Source of the DNA: Devosia geojensis
GTDB taxonomy: Bacteria; Pseudomonadota; Alphaproteobacteria; Rhizobiales; Devosiaceae
Assembly: GCF_000969415.1 (NCBI RefSeq)
Contig: NZ_JZEX01000108.1
Span: 98,663 to 162,662, forward strand
DNA: 64,000 nt
Direction: 5' to 3'
The notes under the pieces are model-generated. The model ran no database searches. It was not told the origin of the DNA and was given only the letters and a program-made list of their open reading frames with translations. The first letter of the stretch is position 1. Each line of letters opens with the position of its first letter. Shown one piece after another: positions 25,180 through 33,266 of the stretch. The translations under genes were made by a program, and so were the position numbers.

Positions 25180-26838
25180 TCAATGGGTGACCCCGGCCAG
25201 CTGCGTATCCGGCAAGCTCGTCCGTGCCGGCCTCACCGACGTTGCCGGGCGGCGCGCCTCCGCCCGCGACAGGTAGTCGGCGTGGCGCAGGGCCAGAGCC
25301 AGAAGCGTAAAAGTGGGATTTGCGCTCCCCGCCGACGGGAACACCGCCGCGCTCATGACGCTGAGATTGGGGATGTCGTGGCAGACCAGATCGGGGTCGA
25401 CGATGGAGCTGGTCGCGTCTGTCCCCATGCGGGCGGTCCCCGACGGATGGGCGTAGTCCACCGCCACCTCGGCAATGCTGCCGTCCGGGTCCCGGCAGGG
25501 CGCGATCCAGTCCAGCGGCATCCGTCGATCGAGCTCATGGCGCGACCAGTAGCCGGCGAGCCTCCGTGCGGCGGCGCGCAGCGTCCGCTCGTCCGCCTTC
25601 ATCGGCCGCCAAGCCACCCGTGCTCTCGGCAGCCCAAGCGCGTCGCGTTGCGCGCTCAAGGTTATCATATTGCGCTCGTCGGGAACCTGTTCGGCGCAGA
25701 TCTCGAGGTGTATCGGCACCTCGGGCGACAGAAACAACTGGTGCCTTGCGTAGTGCCACCATGCCAAGCGCGCCATCGAGGGCAATTGGCGGGCGATTCC
25801 GGACGCGTGACCGATGCCGAAGTCGCCCGTCTGCAAGCTGCGCGCCGCCGTTTTGATGGAGTCGAGCGCGGTATCCGCGAAATCCATGGTGAAATAGGCG
25901 AAGGCGCCGGCCACCCGCTCGCGGCCTTGTACCGCCGGTGTCAGCTCAAGGTGCAGGCTGCGCCTCGTTCCTTTGTGGAACCTGTAGGCGCAGAACCGGT
26001 TGCTGAACACCGTATCCCGGCGTGACACGCGCGCGACGCGCACATTGATGTGGTCCTGCAGGTAGCGGCCGAGGGCAGGGGCGCGCGCAAAGGCGTTGTC
26101 ACCGGTTTTGGCCTTGATCCAGAGCAGCAACCGGGTAGCTTCGATGGTTCCCGCCGCGAGCACGAAGCGATCGGCGCGAACGGTCAGTTCGCGCCCGACG
26201 CTGTTGCGCGCGATAACGCTCGAGAGCCTCCCGCTTTCGCTGTCCGGCTCGAAGTCGCAGACCGTGGCATGGAGCCAGATCTCGACGTTCGATGCGGCGC
26301 GCAGCTCGGCGCCGAGAACGTGCGCCAGGTTGCAATTGCGCAGCTTCGGCCATTTGGCCATGCGCGCGGTAAAGTCGGGATCGTTGCGCGGCACGATGGC
26401 GTCCTTGTCGAGATCGGCGAGCGCCGCCTCGTCGTAGGAACCGCCGTCGATCCCGAACATGTTTTCGATTTCGCCGTGATATCTCTGAAGGTCCTCTATC
26501 GCGAACGGCCACTCGGGCAGTTCCGGCACGCGGTTGCGCGTTTCACCGATCGATATCGGCAGCATGCGACCGCCCCATCGCGTGGAGCTCCCGCCGAGGC
26601 CCCGATAGTGGCCGGTCATGGCGCGGGTGTAGCGACCGGAAACGTCCTCCAGTCGATTGAGCTCGTGCACCAACTGATCGAAAGCCCTGCCGCCGCTTTC
26701 CAGGACGATGACGCGCTGTCCCGACCTCGCCAGCCGTCTGGCTGCGGTCAGGCCCGCCATGCCGGCCCCGATGACGCAGACTGAAGCCTGGAGCGAAGTA
26801 GGGGCTTCGGCATGACTCAAAAGGTCGAACACGGCCAT
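25180..26838 (-). CDS. FAD-dependent GMC-family oxidoreductase in the polysaccharide cluster
   Basis: A 552-residue flavoenzyme. The FAD-binding Rossmann motif VCVIGAGMAGLTAARRLARS sits at about 20-40, followed by VIVLESGG. GLGGSSTRWGG matches the GMC substrate-channel start, and the C-terminal YAHPSGTARMG carries the conserved catalytic His, with NPTFTLLALALRHADYL closing the FAD domain. GMC enzymes oxidise alcohol groups, often of sugars. The gene sits 13 bases before rmlC and 47 bases after the LuxR-type regulator gene on the same strand. It may oxidise a sugar residue or a lipid-linked intermediate; the substrate cannot be read from sequence. Confidence 0.88.
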   Translation of the reverse strand: MAVFDLLSHAEAPTSLQASVCVIGAGMAGLTAARRLARSGQRVIVLESGGRAFDQLVHELNRLEDVSGRYTRAMTGHYRGLGGSSTRWGGRMLPISIGETRNRVPELPEWPFAIEDLQRYHGEIENMFGIDGGSYDEAALADLDKDAIVPRNDPDFTARMAKWPKLRNCNLAHVLGAELRAASNVEIWLHATVCDFEPDSESGRLSSVIARNSVGRELTVRADRFVLAAGTIEATRLLLWIKAKTGDNAFARAPALGRYLQDHINVRVARVSRRDTVFSNRFCAYRFHKGTRRSLHLELTPAVQGRERVAGAFAYFTMDFADTALDSIKTAARSLQTGDFGIGHASGIARQLPSMARLAWWHYARHQLFLSPEVPIHLEICAEQVPDERNMITLSAQRDALGLPRARVAWRPMKADERTLRAAARRLAGYWSRHELDRRMPLDWIAPCRDPDGSIAEVAVDYAHPSGTARMGTDATSSIVDPDLVCHDIPNLSVMSAAVFPSAGSANPTFTLLALALRHADYLSRAEARRPATSVRPARTSLPDTQLAGVTH

Positions 26839-26885
26839 GTGGCCCTCCGTCGATACCTGCCCCCCGCCAGCGAGGCGTTGCGCCC

Positions 26886-27635
26886 TCAGGACAAGAGCAT
26901 GGAGCTTCCGCCGCCGCTGTCGCGATAGACGGCCGCCGCTTCCGTTCGGTTGTGCGTGCCAAGCTTGGTGATGATGTTGTGCAGGTGGATCTTGACGGTG
27001 TGCTCCGACAGGTTGAGGTCGGAGGCGATGGATTTGTTCTGCAACCCGCGCGACACCATCGCCAGAACCTGCCGTTCTCTCTTGGTCAGATAGCTGAGGC
27101 AGTCGGGGCCGGGCTTGATTGACGGACGGGGCGGAGCGGGCGTGACTTCGGCCGGGCTCGGAAAGGTTTGCTCGTCCTGCACCAGGTGCCTCGGGTAGTA
27201 GTCTCCGCCCCGCATCATCAGCGCGATGATCGGGGTGAGCTGGTCGAGCTTGGCCTGCATCGGCAATACGCCGCGGATGATCTTCGAGGTCTGGAGCTGG
27301 CGGATTGTCTCGGCATCGAGCGGGTGAACCCCGGCCATCACCGCAACCAGCGCCAGGGGATGGAACCGCAAGACCTCTCCCGCGCGCCGCTCGATGTCCG
27401 ACAAGTGCTGGGGCGCGAGCACCACCAGCGCAAGCATGTCTCGGTAGGATGGGGCGATTGCCGCGACGCTGTCGCACACCGCGATCGTCGCCCAGGGCAA
27501 TTCCCGCTCGATGGCGTATCGAAGCCTGTCCGGAATATCCTCGCCGCAGGTGACGAACAGGATCGTTCGCTCGCGGTTCGTCTGCAGATTGCGCGAGAAG
27601 GTGGTTCGTATCTGGCTGCCGCTGAAATGACGCAT
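26886..27635 (-). CDS. LuxR-type transcriptional regulator with degenerate receiver domain
   Basis: A 249-residue protein. Residues 22-145 have the alternating pattern of a receiver (RTILFVTC, then LALVVLAPQ, then IIRGVLPM), but the phosphoacceptor strand reads LVVLAPQH with no Asp, and the acidic pair is replaced by Cys-Gly-Glu-Asp. After a Pro-rich linker (160-175) comes a LuxR helix-turn-helix (about 182-236: LTKRERQVLAMVSRGLQNKS and SEHTVKIHLHNIITKLG). The ATG at 27635 has AAGGAC nine bases upstream. It is divergent from the GT26-STAS gene and leads the GMC-rml run, so it is the likely local regulator of the exopolysaccharide cluster. Confidence 0.88.
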   Translation of the reverse strand: MRHFSGSQIRTTFSRNLQTNRERTILFVTCGEDIPDRLRYAIERELPWATIAVCDSVAAIAPSYRDMLALVVLAPQHLSDIERRAGEVLRFHPLALVAVMAGVHPLDAETIRQLQTSKIIRGVLPMQAKLDQLTPIIALMMRGGDYYPRHLVQDEQTFPSPAEVTPAPPRPSIKPGPDCLSYLTKRERQVLAMVSRGLQNKSIASDLNLSEHTVKIHLHNIITKLGTHNRTEAAAVYRDSGGGSSMLLS

Positions 27636-27758
27636 CTGGCCTGTCCTTCTCTTCGATCCTGCCCGAGTGGCTTGCTCGCCGGTTACCGCCTCCCCTGATG
27701 GATAGGTACCTCCAGCGCCTGAAAAGTAGCTCCCCGGGTCTAGACCTGCCAACTGAGC

Positions 27759-27800
27759 AGATCGAATTACTACCGAAGTGACTAGATCGAATTAGCACTA
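27759..27800. promoter_or_regulatory. Candidate exopolysaccharide-regulon box A (tandem)
   Basis: AGATCGAATTA occurs twice, at 27759-27769 and 27784-27794, 25 bases apart. The second copy extends to TAGATCGAATT-AGC-ACTA, related to the boxes at 33168 and 45325. A third partial TAGACC is at 27741. The region separates the LuxR-type regulator from the divergent GT26-STAS gene. Confidence 0.5.
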
Positions 27801-27851
27801 TCCGGTGCCGACTGCTTCTGTTCCCTTGGGCGCGATACGGTGGAGAAACGC

Positions 27852-28961
27852 ATGTCTTTAGAAGCGGGCAGAACCACTTTCGCAATACTTGGGGTGCCGG
27901 TTGATCTGGTACGCCTTGAAGCTGTGCTCGACCTCGTAGATCGCGCCGCCGTCAGCCAGCAGCCGATGATGATTTCGACCGTCAATGCCAACTTCCTGGC
28001 CGCCAGCCAGCGCAGCGAAACGTTCCGCACCTCCCTCGTCGAAAGCGACCTCTGCACGGCAGACGGCGTAGGCGTTTTGCTGCTGTGCCGGCTGCTGGGC
28101 ATCAATGCCCTCAGCCGTGTTTCGGGCGCCGATATTCTCGAGCGTCTCTGCGCCCGGACGGAAACGCGGATAGGCCGGCCGTTGCGCGTGTTCTTCTTCG
28201 GTGGCGAGGCGGGTGTTGCGGAAGCCGCGCGTCGCCGAGTCAACGCAATCGCCTCGCGGGCGGTGCAATGTGTGGGATCGATCAGCCCCGGCTTCGGCAC
28301 GATGGAAGAGCTAAGCCGGCCCGAATGGATCGAGGAGATCAACGACGCGCATCCGGACCTCCTGGTCCTCGCCCTCGGCGCGGAGCGCGGGCAGGCCTGG
28401 CTGCTCCATAACGCGGAGCGCCTGAGGGTGCCCGTGCGGACCCACCTCGGGGCCGCCATCAACTTCCTCACCGGCAAGATCCGCAGAGCGCCGCCGCTTT
28501 ACCAGCAGCTGGGGTTGGAATGGCTCTGGCGCATCACCCAGGAGCCGCGCCTGACGCGCCGCTATTATGACGATGCCATGCTGCTGGCTCAGCTGGTGGC
28601 AGGCAAGGTCCTCCCCCTGGCTGCGATGCAGGCACTGGACCGGATCGTCGCCCGACCTGCCGCCGGCCGCCTGCGGGTGTCGGTCGCGACCGTTTTCGGC
28701 AACTACGTCATTTCCCTTGACGGCTGCGCGACGGGCGATTGCGTCAAGGCGCTGGCCGCCCCTTTCGCGGCTGCCGTGGAGGCGGCCTCTCCGGTGGCGC
28801 TCGATCTGCGCAACCTTGCAAGCATCGACATCGCCGGCATCGGATCCATCATGCGATTGCGCCGCGACCTCGCGCGAACCGGGCGTGAACTGCGGCTCGT
28901 CCACATGCGGCCGCGCATCCGGCGCCGGTTGCAACTCGATGCGGCAGGCTGGCTGATATGA
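27852..28961 (+). CDS. WecG/TagA/CpsF-family (GT26) glycosyltransferase fused to a STAS domain
   Basis: A 369-residue protein with two parts. Residues 8-245 are a GT26 transferase: TVNANFL (Asn44, Asn46), TADGVGV with the putative catalytic Asp71, FFFGGEAGVAE, SPGFG, LLVLALGAERGQAWLL and LGAAINFLTGKIRRAP. Such enzymes add ManNAc, ManNAcA or glucose to lipid-linked sugars. Residues 273-369 read as a STAS domain: VSVATVFGNYVISLDGCA, then LDLRNLASIDIAGIGSIMRL. The usual phosphorylatable Ser position is Ile/Ala here, so regulation by phosphorylation is unlikely. GGAG lies six bases before the ATG at 27852; an in-frame GTG at 27840 is less likely. It overlaps the next gene as ATGA. Confidence 0.88.
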   Translation: MSLEAGRTTFAILGVPVDLVRLEAVLDLVDRAAVSQQPMMISTVNANFLAASQRSETFRTSLVESDLCTADGVGVLLLCRLLGINALSRVSGADILERLCARTETRIGRPLRVFFFGGEAGVAEAARRRVNAIASRAVQCVGSISPGFGTMEELSRPEWIEEINDAHPDLLVLALGAERGQAWLLHNAERLRVPVRTHLGAAINFLTGKIRRAPPLYQQLGLEWLWRITQEPRLTRRYYDDAMLLAQLVAGKVLPLAAMQALDRIVARPAAGRLRVSVATVFGNYVISLDGCATGDCVKALAAPFAAAVEAASPVALDLRNLASIDIAGIGSIMRLRRDLARTGRELRLVHMRPRIRRRLQLDAAGWLI

Positions 28962-29914
28962 GCGGCAGCTCGGAACCCGCGATGCCGGCGCTGAGCGTCG
29001 TCATCCCCCATCTCAACGAGCCGGTGGCCCTGCACCGGTGCCTGACGGCGCTCGATGCTCAGCGCCAGGATCGCGTCGATTTCGAGATCATCGTGGCCGA
29101 CAACGGTTCGACGCAGAGCCCTGCCGCCATCTGCACGCTGTTTTCCGGCACGCGCCTCATCGTGGAGACCACGCCGGGACCGGGACCGGCGCGCAATCGC
29201 GGCGCCGCCGTCGCCCGCGGCAGCATCCTGGCTTTCATCGATGCCGACTGCGTTGCGCAGCCGGGGTGGGTTCGCGTCATATCCGGTTATTTCGAGCACA
29301 ATCCGGAAACGGATTTCATCGGCGGCTCCATCGGCGTGCTTCCCGCCGGCGACGGGTTCACAGCCGTCGAAGCCTATGAAGCTGTTTTCAGCTACCGCAC
29401 CGCCTTGCTCGTCCAGCGCCAGAGGTTCGCGCCGACCGGCAACATGGCCGTCCGGCGGGAGAGCTTCCTCAAGGTCGGTCCGTTCGCCGGCATCGCGCGG
29501 CACGAAGATCGCGTCTGGGGGCACAAGGCGGTCGGCATGGGCCTCAAACTGGATTATGTGCCGGCGGCCCGGGTGCTCACCGGTGGCAGCGCCAGCTTCA
29601 AGGCCCTGGCCCGGCGCACCGACATCCACGTCGCCCATGACTTTGCCGATATGCCTCCAGGTGTCGGCGCCCGCGCCCGCTGGGCGATGCTGGCGCTGGT
29701 CATTGCGGCGTCACCGCTCGTGCAGATCGCCGCCATCATGCGTTCGCCGGAGGTCTCGCGCCTGCGCGAGCGGCTGGGCGCCGCCCGCTGTCTCATCGGC
29801 ATCCGGCTCCATCGCGCATGGCGCATGATCGCCTTGCTCTTCCATGACTGGAGCGGCCGGCAACTCGACGGGTGGAACAGGTCCGCGCCCATCGACGAGC
29901 CGGCGGAGCGCTGA
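28958..29914 (+). CDS. Family 2 glycosyltransferase
   Basis: A 318-residue GT-A transferase. LSVVIPHLNEPVALHRCL opens the fold, VDFEIIVADNGST binds the nucleotide, and AFIDADCVAQPGW holds the DxD metal motif. GNMAVRRESF and EDRVWGHKA match the acceptor-side region. A hydrophobic C-terminal helix (about 232-255) may anchor it to the membrane. It overlaps the GT26-STAS gene by ATGA and abuts the next transferase gene. The transferred sugar is unknown. Confidence 0.88.
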   Translation: MSGSSEPAMPALSVVIPHLNEPVALHRCLTALDAQRQDRVDFEIIVADNGSTQSPAAICTLFSGTRLIVETTPGPGPARNRGAAVARGSILAFIDADCVAQPGWVRVISGYFEHNPETDFIGGSIGVLPAGDGFTAVEAYEAVFSYRTALLVQRQRFAPTGNMAVRRESFLKVGPFAGIARHEDRVWGHKAVGMGLKLDYVPAARVLTGGSASFKALARRTDIHVAHDFADMPPGVGARARWAMLALVIAASPLVQIAAIMRSPEVSRLRERLGAARCLIGIRLHRAWRMIALLFHDWSGRQLDGWNRSAPIDEPAER

Positions 29915-30814
29915 ATGCACGCTTTGGAAAGGCTCACCGTCGTCATTGTCACCTACAACAGCGCAGACGTGCTCGTCAGTCTGCTCGACAGCCTGCGCGC
30001 CGCCATCGTTCCCGGCGCGGATGTCGTCATCGCCGACAACCAATCCCGGGACGGTAGCCCGGCGATAGCCAAGGCCCATCCACTCGGCCCCAGGGTCATC
30101 GCCATGGGGCGCAACGCCGGCTACTCGGCGGCCATCAATGCCGCCATGGATCTGGTGCCGTCCGAGAACGCTGTGCTCGTCCTCAACCCCGATCTTGAGC
30201 TACAGCCGGACGCCGTGAATGCGATGATGCGGCGGCTCAAGGGCATCACCGGGATCGTGGTGCCCCGCCTCGTCGACCCGGAGGGGCAGCTTTACCATTC
30301 GATCCGGCGCGAGCCCTCGCTTCTCACGGCCTGGAGCGAAGCGCTGCTCGGTGGCGAGGTCGCCTCCCAGCTCGGCCTCGGCGAAGTCGTCGCCGAACGT
30401 CGGCGCTACGAGCGCGCAGGGCCGGTCGTATGCGCCAGCGGCGCGGCCCTGCTGATTTCGCCGGCCCTGCGCGCGCGGATCGGGCCGTGGAACGAGGGGT
30501 TCTTCCTCTACAGCGAGGAAGTCGACTACATGCGCCGCGCGCGCGACCTCGGCTTCGATATCGTCTATGAGCCTGCGGCCGTCGCTAGCCACGTCGGCGG
30601 CGAATCCAACAGCGATCCGGACCTCTTTGCGCTGCTGACCGCCAACCGGATCCGCTACTACCGGTCCTGCCACGGCCCCGTAAGCGCTGCTCTCTTTCAG
30701 CTGGCGGTGGTGACCGGACTGGTATTGCGGCTCGGGCAGGGGACTATCCACAACCGGGCGCTGCGCGCGGCGCTGACCCTCTCGCAGGGTCGCTTCGCCC
30801 CGCGCCCGCAATAA
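29915..30814 (+). CDS. Family 2 glycosyltransferase, rhamnosyltransferase-like
   Basis: A 299-residue GT-A transferase of the WbbL/rhamnosyltransferase type: TVVIVTYNSADVLVSLLDSL, VVIADNQSRDGS, NAGYSAAINAAM and LVLNPDLELQPDAV (with the DxE variant of DxD). CASGAALLISPALR and GFFLYSEEVDYMRRARDLG are typical of rhamnosyltransferases, which fits the rml genes in the cluster. Its ATG follows the preceding TGA directly. Linkage and acceptor are not predictable. Confidence 0.88.
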   Translation: MHALERLTVVIVTYNSADVLVSLLDSLRAAIVPGADVVIADNQSRDGSPAIAKAHPLGPRVIAMGRNAGYSAAINAAMDLVPSENAVLVLNPDLELQPDAVNAMMRRLKGITGIVVPRLVDPEGQLYHSIRREPSLLTAWSEALLGGEVASQLGLGEVVAERRRYERAGPVVCASGAALLISPALRARIGPWNEGFFLYSEEVDYMRRARDLGFDIVYEPAAVASHVGGESNSDPDLFALLTANRIRYYRSCHGPVSAALFQLAVVTGLVLRLGQGTIHNRALRAALTLSQGRFAPRPQ

Positions 30815-30821
30815 TAGCGGC

Positions 30822-31724
30822 TTACTGGACCATGGCGCGGAGGCGGCGCCGGATGAACTGCACGAGATATTTCACCCGTTCGCCGCCCTGGCGGCCGCTC
30901 AACCGGATGATGGCCGCCTTGGCCGTCCGGCGAACCAGCCTTCGCGCCGAGCGCAGCGGCCGATCGATCCAGCAGTCGATGGCCAGCTCCGGCCCGCTCG
31001 GCTCGGGAAGCGTCGCGAGCCCGGTGAACTGCGCGAGATAGGCGCCGGCCGAAACGCGCCGGCCTTGCACGCGATTGCTGACATTGGTGTCGTGGATCAC
31101 CTGCAGCCAGGCGGGTGCCCCGCCGATGGTGGCCTGAGGTATCAATCGGCCGAGTTCGTTGTGCGCGGCGGCCCAGCAGGTGAGGGGAACGTCCCATGTC
31201 TCGAGCACGCTGCAGAACGCATTGTCCGGGTCGCGCTGCAGATAGAGCCGCTGCTCGGATTTGATGAGCCCGAACTCGAAATAGAGCGCACAGCGCTCCT
31301 GCCGACGCCGGTAGTTCGCCAGCCGCTCGACGAAGTCGATGGAGAGGCCGTCGTCGTTGTCGATGTTCGTCGTCAACAACTCGTCGGCCGGCTGCCCGAC
31401 CACGGCCCGGATGTCGGCGACCCGCTCCGCGTCCGAGACGGCCGTGCGGAAGAACGGCTGTATCGGCGCCAGGGTCTGCCAGGCAAGGATGCGGTCGCGC
31501 AGCCATGAGGGGCTTTCCGTGTCGAAATAGATGATCCAGTGGAAGTTTCGCTCGGTCTGGGCGCGCAGCGACGGCAGGCAGTAGCTCTCGAACAGTTCCA
31601 CCCGCCGCTGCAACCATTTCGGCCGCGCGCGAATGAGGCTTTCGACCCCGGCACTCGGCATGTTGAAGCGTGTGAGGAACACATGGTTGCGGCTGGGTTT
31701 GCCGGTGAGGGCATGAGGGGTCAC
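30822..31724 (-). CDS. Putative rhamnosyltransferase (PF11316-like)
   Basis: A 300-residue protein beginning at GTG. GGAGGAGG lies six bases upstream, and GTGA overlaps the polymerase gene stop. VFLTRFNMPSAGVESLIRAR, ELFESYCLPSLRAQTERNFH and IIYFDTESPSWLRDRI match the rhizobial putative rhamnosyltransferase family, and TTNIDNDDGLSIDFVERL would carry the metal-binding acidic motif. It converges on the rhamnosyltransferase-like gene with only seven bases between stops. Probably a cytoplasmic transferase adding rhamnose or a related sugar. Confidence 0.8.
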   Translation of the reverse strand: MTPHALTGKPSRNHVFLTRFNMPSAGVESLIRARPKWLQRRVELFESYCLPSLRAQTERNFHWIIYFDTESPSWLRDRILAWQTLAPIQPFFRTAVSDAERVADIRAVVGQPADELLTTNIDNDDGLSIDFVERLANYRRRQERCALYFEFGLIKSEQRLYLQRDPDNAFCSVLETWDVPLTCWAAAHNELGRLIPQATIGGAPAWLQVIHDTNVSNRVQGRRVSAGAYLAQFTGLATLPEPSGPELAIDCWIDRPLRSARRLVRRTAKAAIIRLSGRQGGERVKYLVQFIRRRLRAMVQ

Positions 31725-33103
31725 GGCTTGCCTCCTCCCTGCGATAGCCGCCGCCGTACCGGCACCGCCGCGCCGCTGCGGTGCCTTGTGGTCGGAGTGC
31801 CCTCGCCGATCAAGCCTTGAGGCTCCGCATCGCGCGGCTGGTCGAGAAACCAGCCGCCGGCACCCAGCAGCAGGAAGAGGAGCACGTAGGTCGCACCCCA
31901 CAGATGCACGGCCCAGCCGATGAGGAAGAACGCCGTCAGCGTGATCAGATAGGCTGCGCGATACCGTCCAAGTTCCGGGTCCGGCAGCCGCTTGAACATC
32001 ACGCCGAAGTAGACCGCGGCGAAAGCGACATAGATGAAAAACCCGGCCGGCATGCCGTGGCGGAGTGGCAGGATCAGCCAGAACATGTCAAAGCTGGTGC
32101 TCATGTAGGACGGCCGTTCCCACTCCCCGAAACCCACGCCGAACAGCGGGTGGTTCATGATGGAGGCTGTTCCGTAGTCCCAGATCAGGAACCGGTACCA
32201 GGCCGATTCCTGGCTGAAGGTGAGCCGGGAAATATAGAACTGTATGGGCGACTGGTTCGACGCGAGATCGATGCCGAGGTAAGCGAGGCCGGCCAGCGCC
32301 CAGATCAGGTGCCAGCGGTAGGGATTGGAGCGCAGCAGCCGGTCCCAGGCGATGAGGGCGATCTGCATCACCAGGATCCCCAGGGGCCCTGAGGACAACG
32401 AACACCCCGTCGCCACGCAGACGATGCCGCTGCGCAGCCAGCGGAGGCCAATCCCGTCCCTCATGCCCAGCCCCATGTGGACGAGCGCCAGCATGCTGCC
32501 GGCGAAGAGGCCGAAGAGGATCGGGTGTTCGAAGATCACCATGGCCCGCGTCATGCCGGCGCGCATGTCGGTCACCGTGTCCGGCTGGTAGGTGGGCAGG
32601 ACGGACGAGAAGATCGCGCGGGCCACGTTCACGCCTGTGGTCATTTCGATGAAGGCGAAGGGCGTCAGGCAGGCGATGATGATGAACGTCGTCCGGATCA
32701 TCTGCACGAACTGCCGCGCCGACCGGACGTAGCAGCGGGCGACCAGGTAGGCGCCGAACGTTTCGAGGAACAGCACGCCGCCTGCTTCCAGCGCCACGCC
32801 TTCGTCATGCACCACCCACAGCGCAAGCGCGGACCACAGGCAGAAGCAGAGAACCGCGATATCCGCAATGCGCACCCGTCCGGCCCGCCCGCTGAACCAC
32901 ATGACGAGGCAGGGGCCCGTGATCGCGAGGAGGAAGAGGCGGTATATCGAAAGGACCAGCGGCCCGACTGGGATCAGCCAGGGAATGGCAAGGGAGATCA
33001 GCAGCAGGGTTACGGGAAGGCAGGACTCGTTCGGCGCGGCACTTGCATGCCCGTTCCGGCCCCGCAGGCCTCGTGGATACGGATGTAGCGCCTCTGATGT
33101 CAT
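31721..33103 (-). CDS. Polysaccharide polymerase, Wzy/ExoQ-like membrane protein
   Basis: A 460-residue protein with about ten hydrophobic segments between residues 30 and 430 and a large loop near 290-330 (FSQESAWYRFLIWDYG, then HPLFGVGFGEWERP). The HPLFGVGFG element resembles the O-antigen ligase/polymerase signature (Wzy_C-like). It would polymerise lipid-linked repeat units in the periplasm. Both ends are hydrophilic; the C-terminus is Arg-rich. It is divergent from the GT4 gene across a region containing box B. No other polymerase candidate is visible in the cluster. Confidence 0.8.
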   Translation of the reverse strand: MTSEALHPYPRGLRGRNGHASAAPNESCLPVTLLLISLAIPWLIPVGPLVLSIYRLFLLAITGPCLVMWFSGRAGRVRIADIAVLCFCLWSALALWVVHDEGVALEAGGVLFLETFGAYLVARCYVRSARQFVQMIRTTFIIIACLTPFAFIEMTTGVNVARAIFSSVLPTYQPDTVTDMRAGMTRAMVIFEHPILFGLFAGSMLALVHMGLGMRDGIGLRWLRSGIVCVATGCSLSSGPLGILVMQIALIAWDRLLRSNPYRWHLIWALAGLAYLGIDLASNQSPIQFYISRLTFSQESAWYRFLIWDYGTASIMNHPLFGVGFGEWERPSYMSTSFDMFWLILPLRHGMPAGFFIYVAFAAVYFGVMFKRLPDPELGRYRAAYLITLTAFFLIGWAVHLWGATYVLLFLLLGAGGWFLDQPRDAEPQGLIGEGTPTTRHRSGAAVPVRRRLSQGGGKP

Positions 33104-33167
33104 GGTCCATCCATGATCGGTTCGCGGCCGTCCGCCCGAACATCCCCGGCAGGCCGGAAACCGTCAC

Positions 33168-33183
33168 TAGATCGATTGGACTA
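33168..33183. promoter_or_regulatory. Candidate exopolysaccharide-regulon box B
   Basis: TAGATCGATTGGACTA lies in the 163-base gap between the divergent polymerase and GT4 genes. It matches box C (45325-45340) in 13 of 16 positions, and its ends form a TAG...CTA dyad. Confidence 0.5.
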
Positions 33184-33266
33184 AAGCCCGTTGTTGGTGA
33201 CCTGTTCTTCCACCGCTAATCTCGGCCGGTGCGCAATCGCTCGTGTTGATGGGGGAGCGTCACCGG

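Noticed and set aside
33191..33266. Alternative reading frame and earlier starts for the GT4 gene
   Set aside because: The other frame gives Arg/Ala/Pro-rich sequence without motifs; the chosen frame has all GT-B motifs, and the ATG at 33267 has the best-spaced ribosome binding site.
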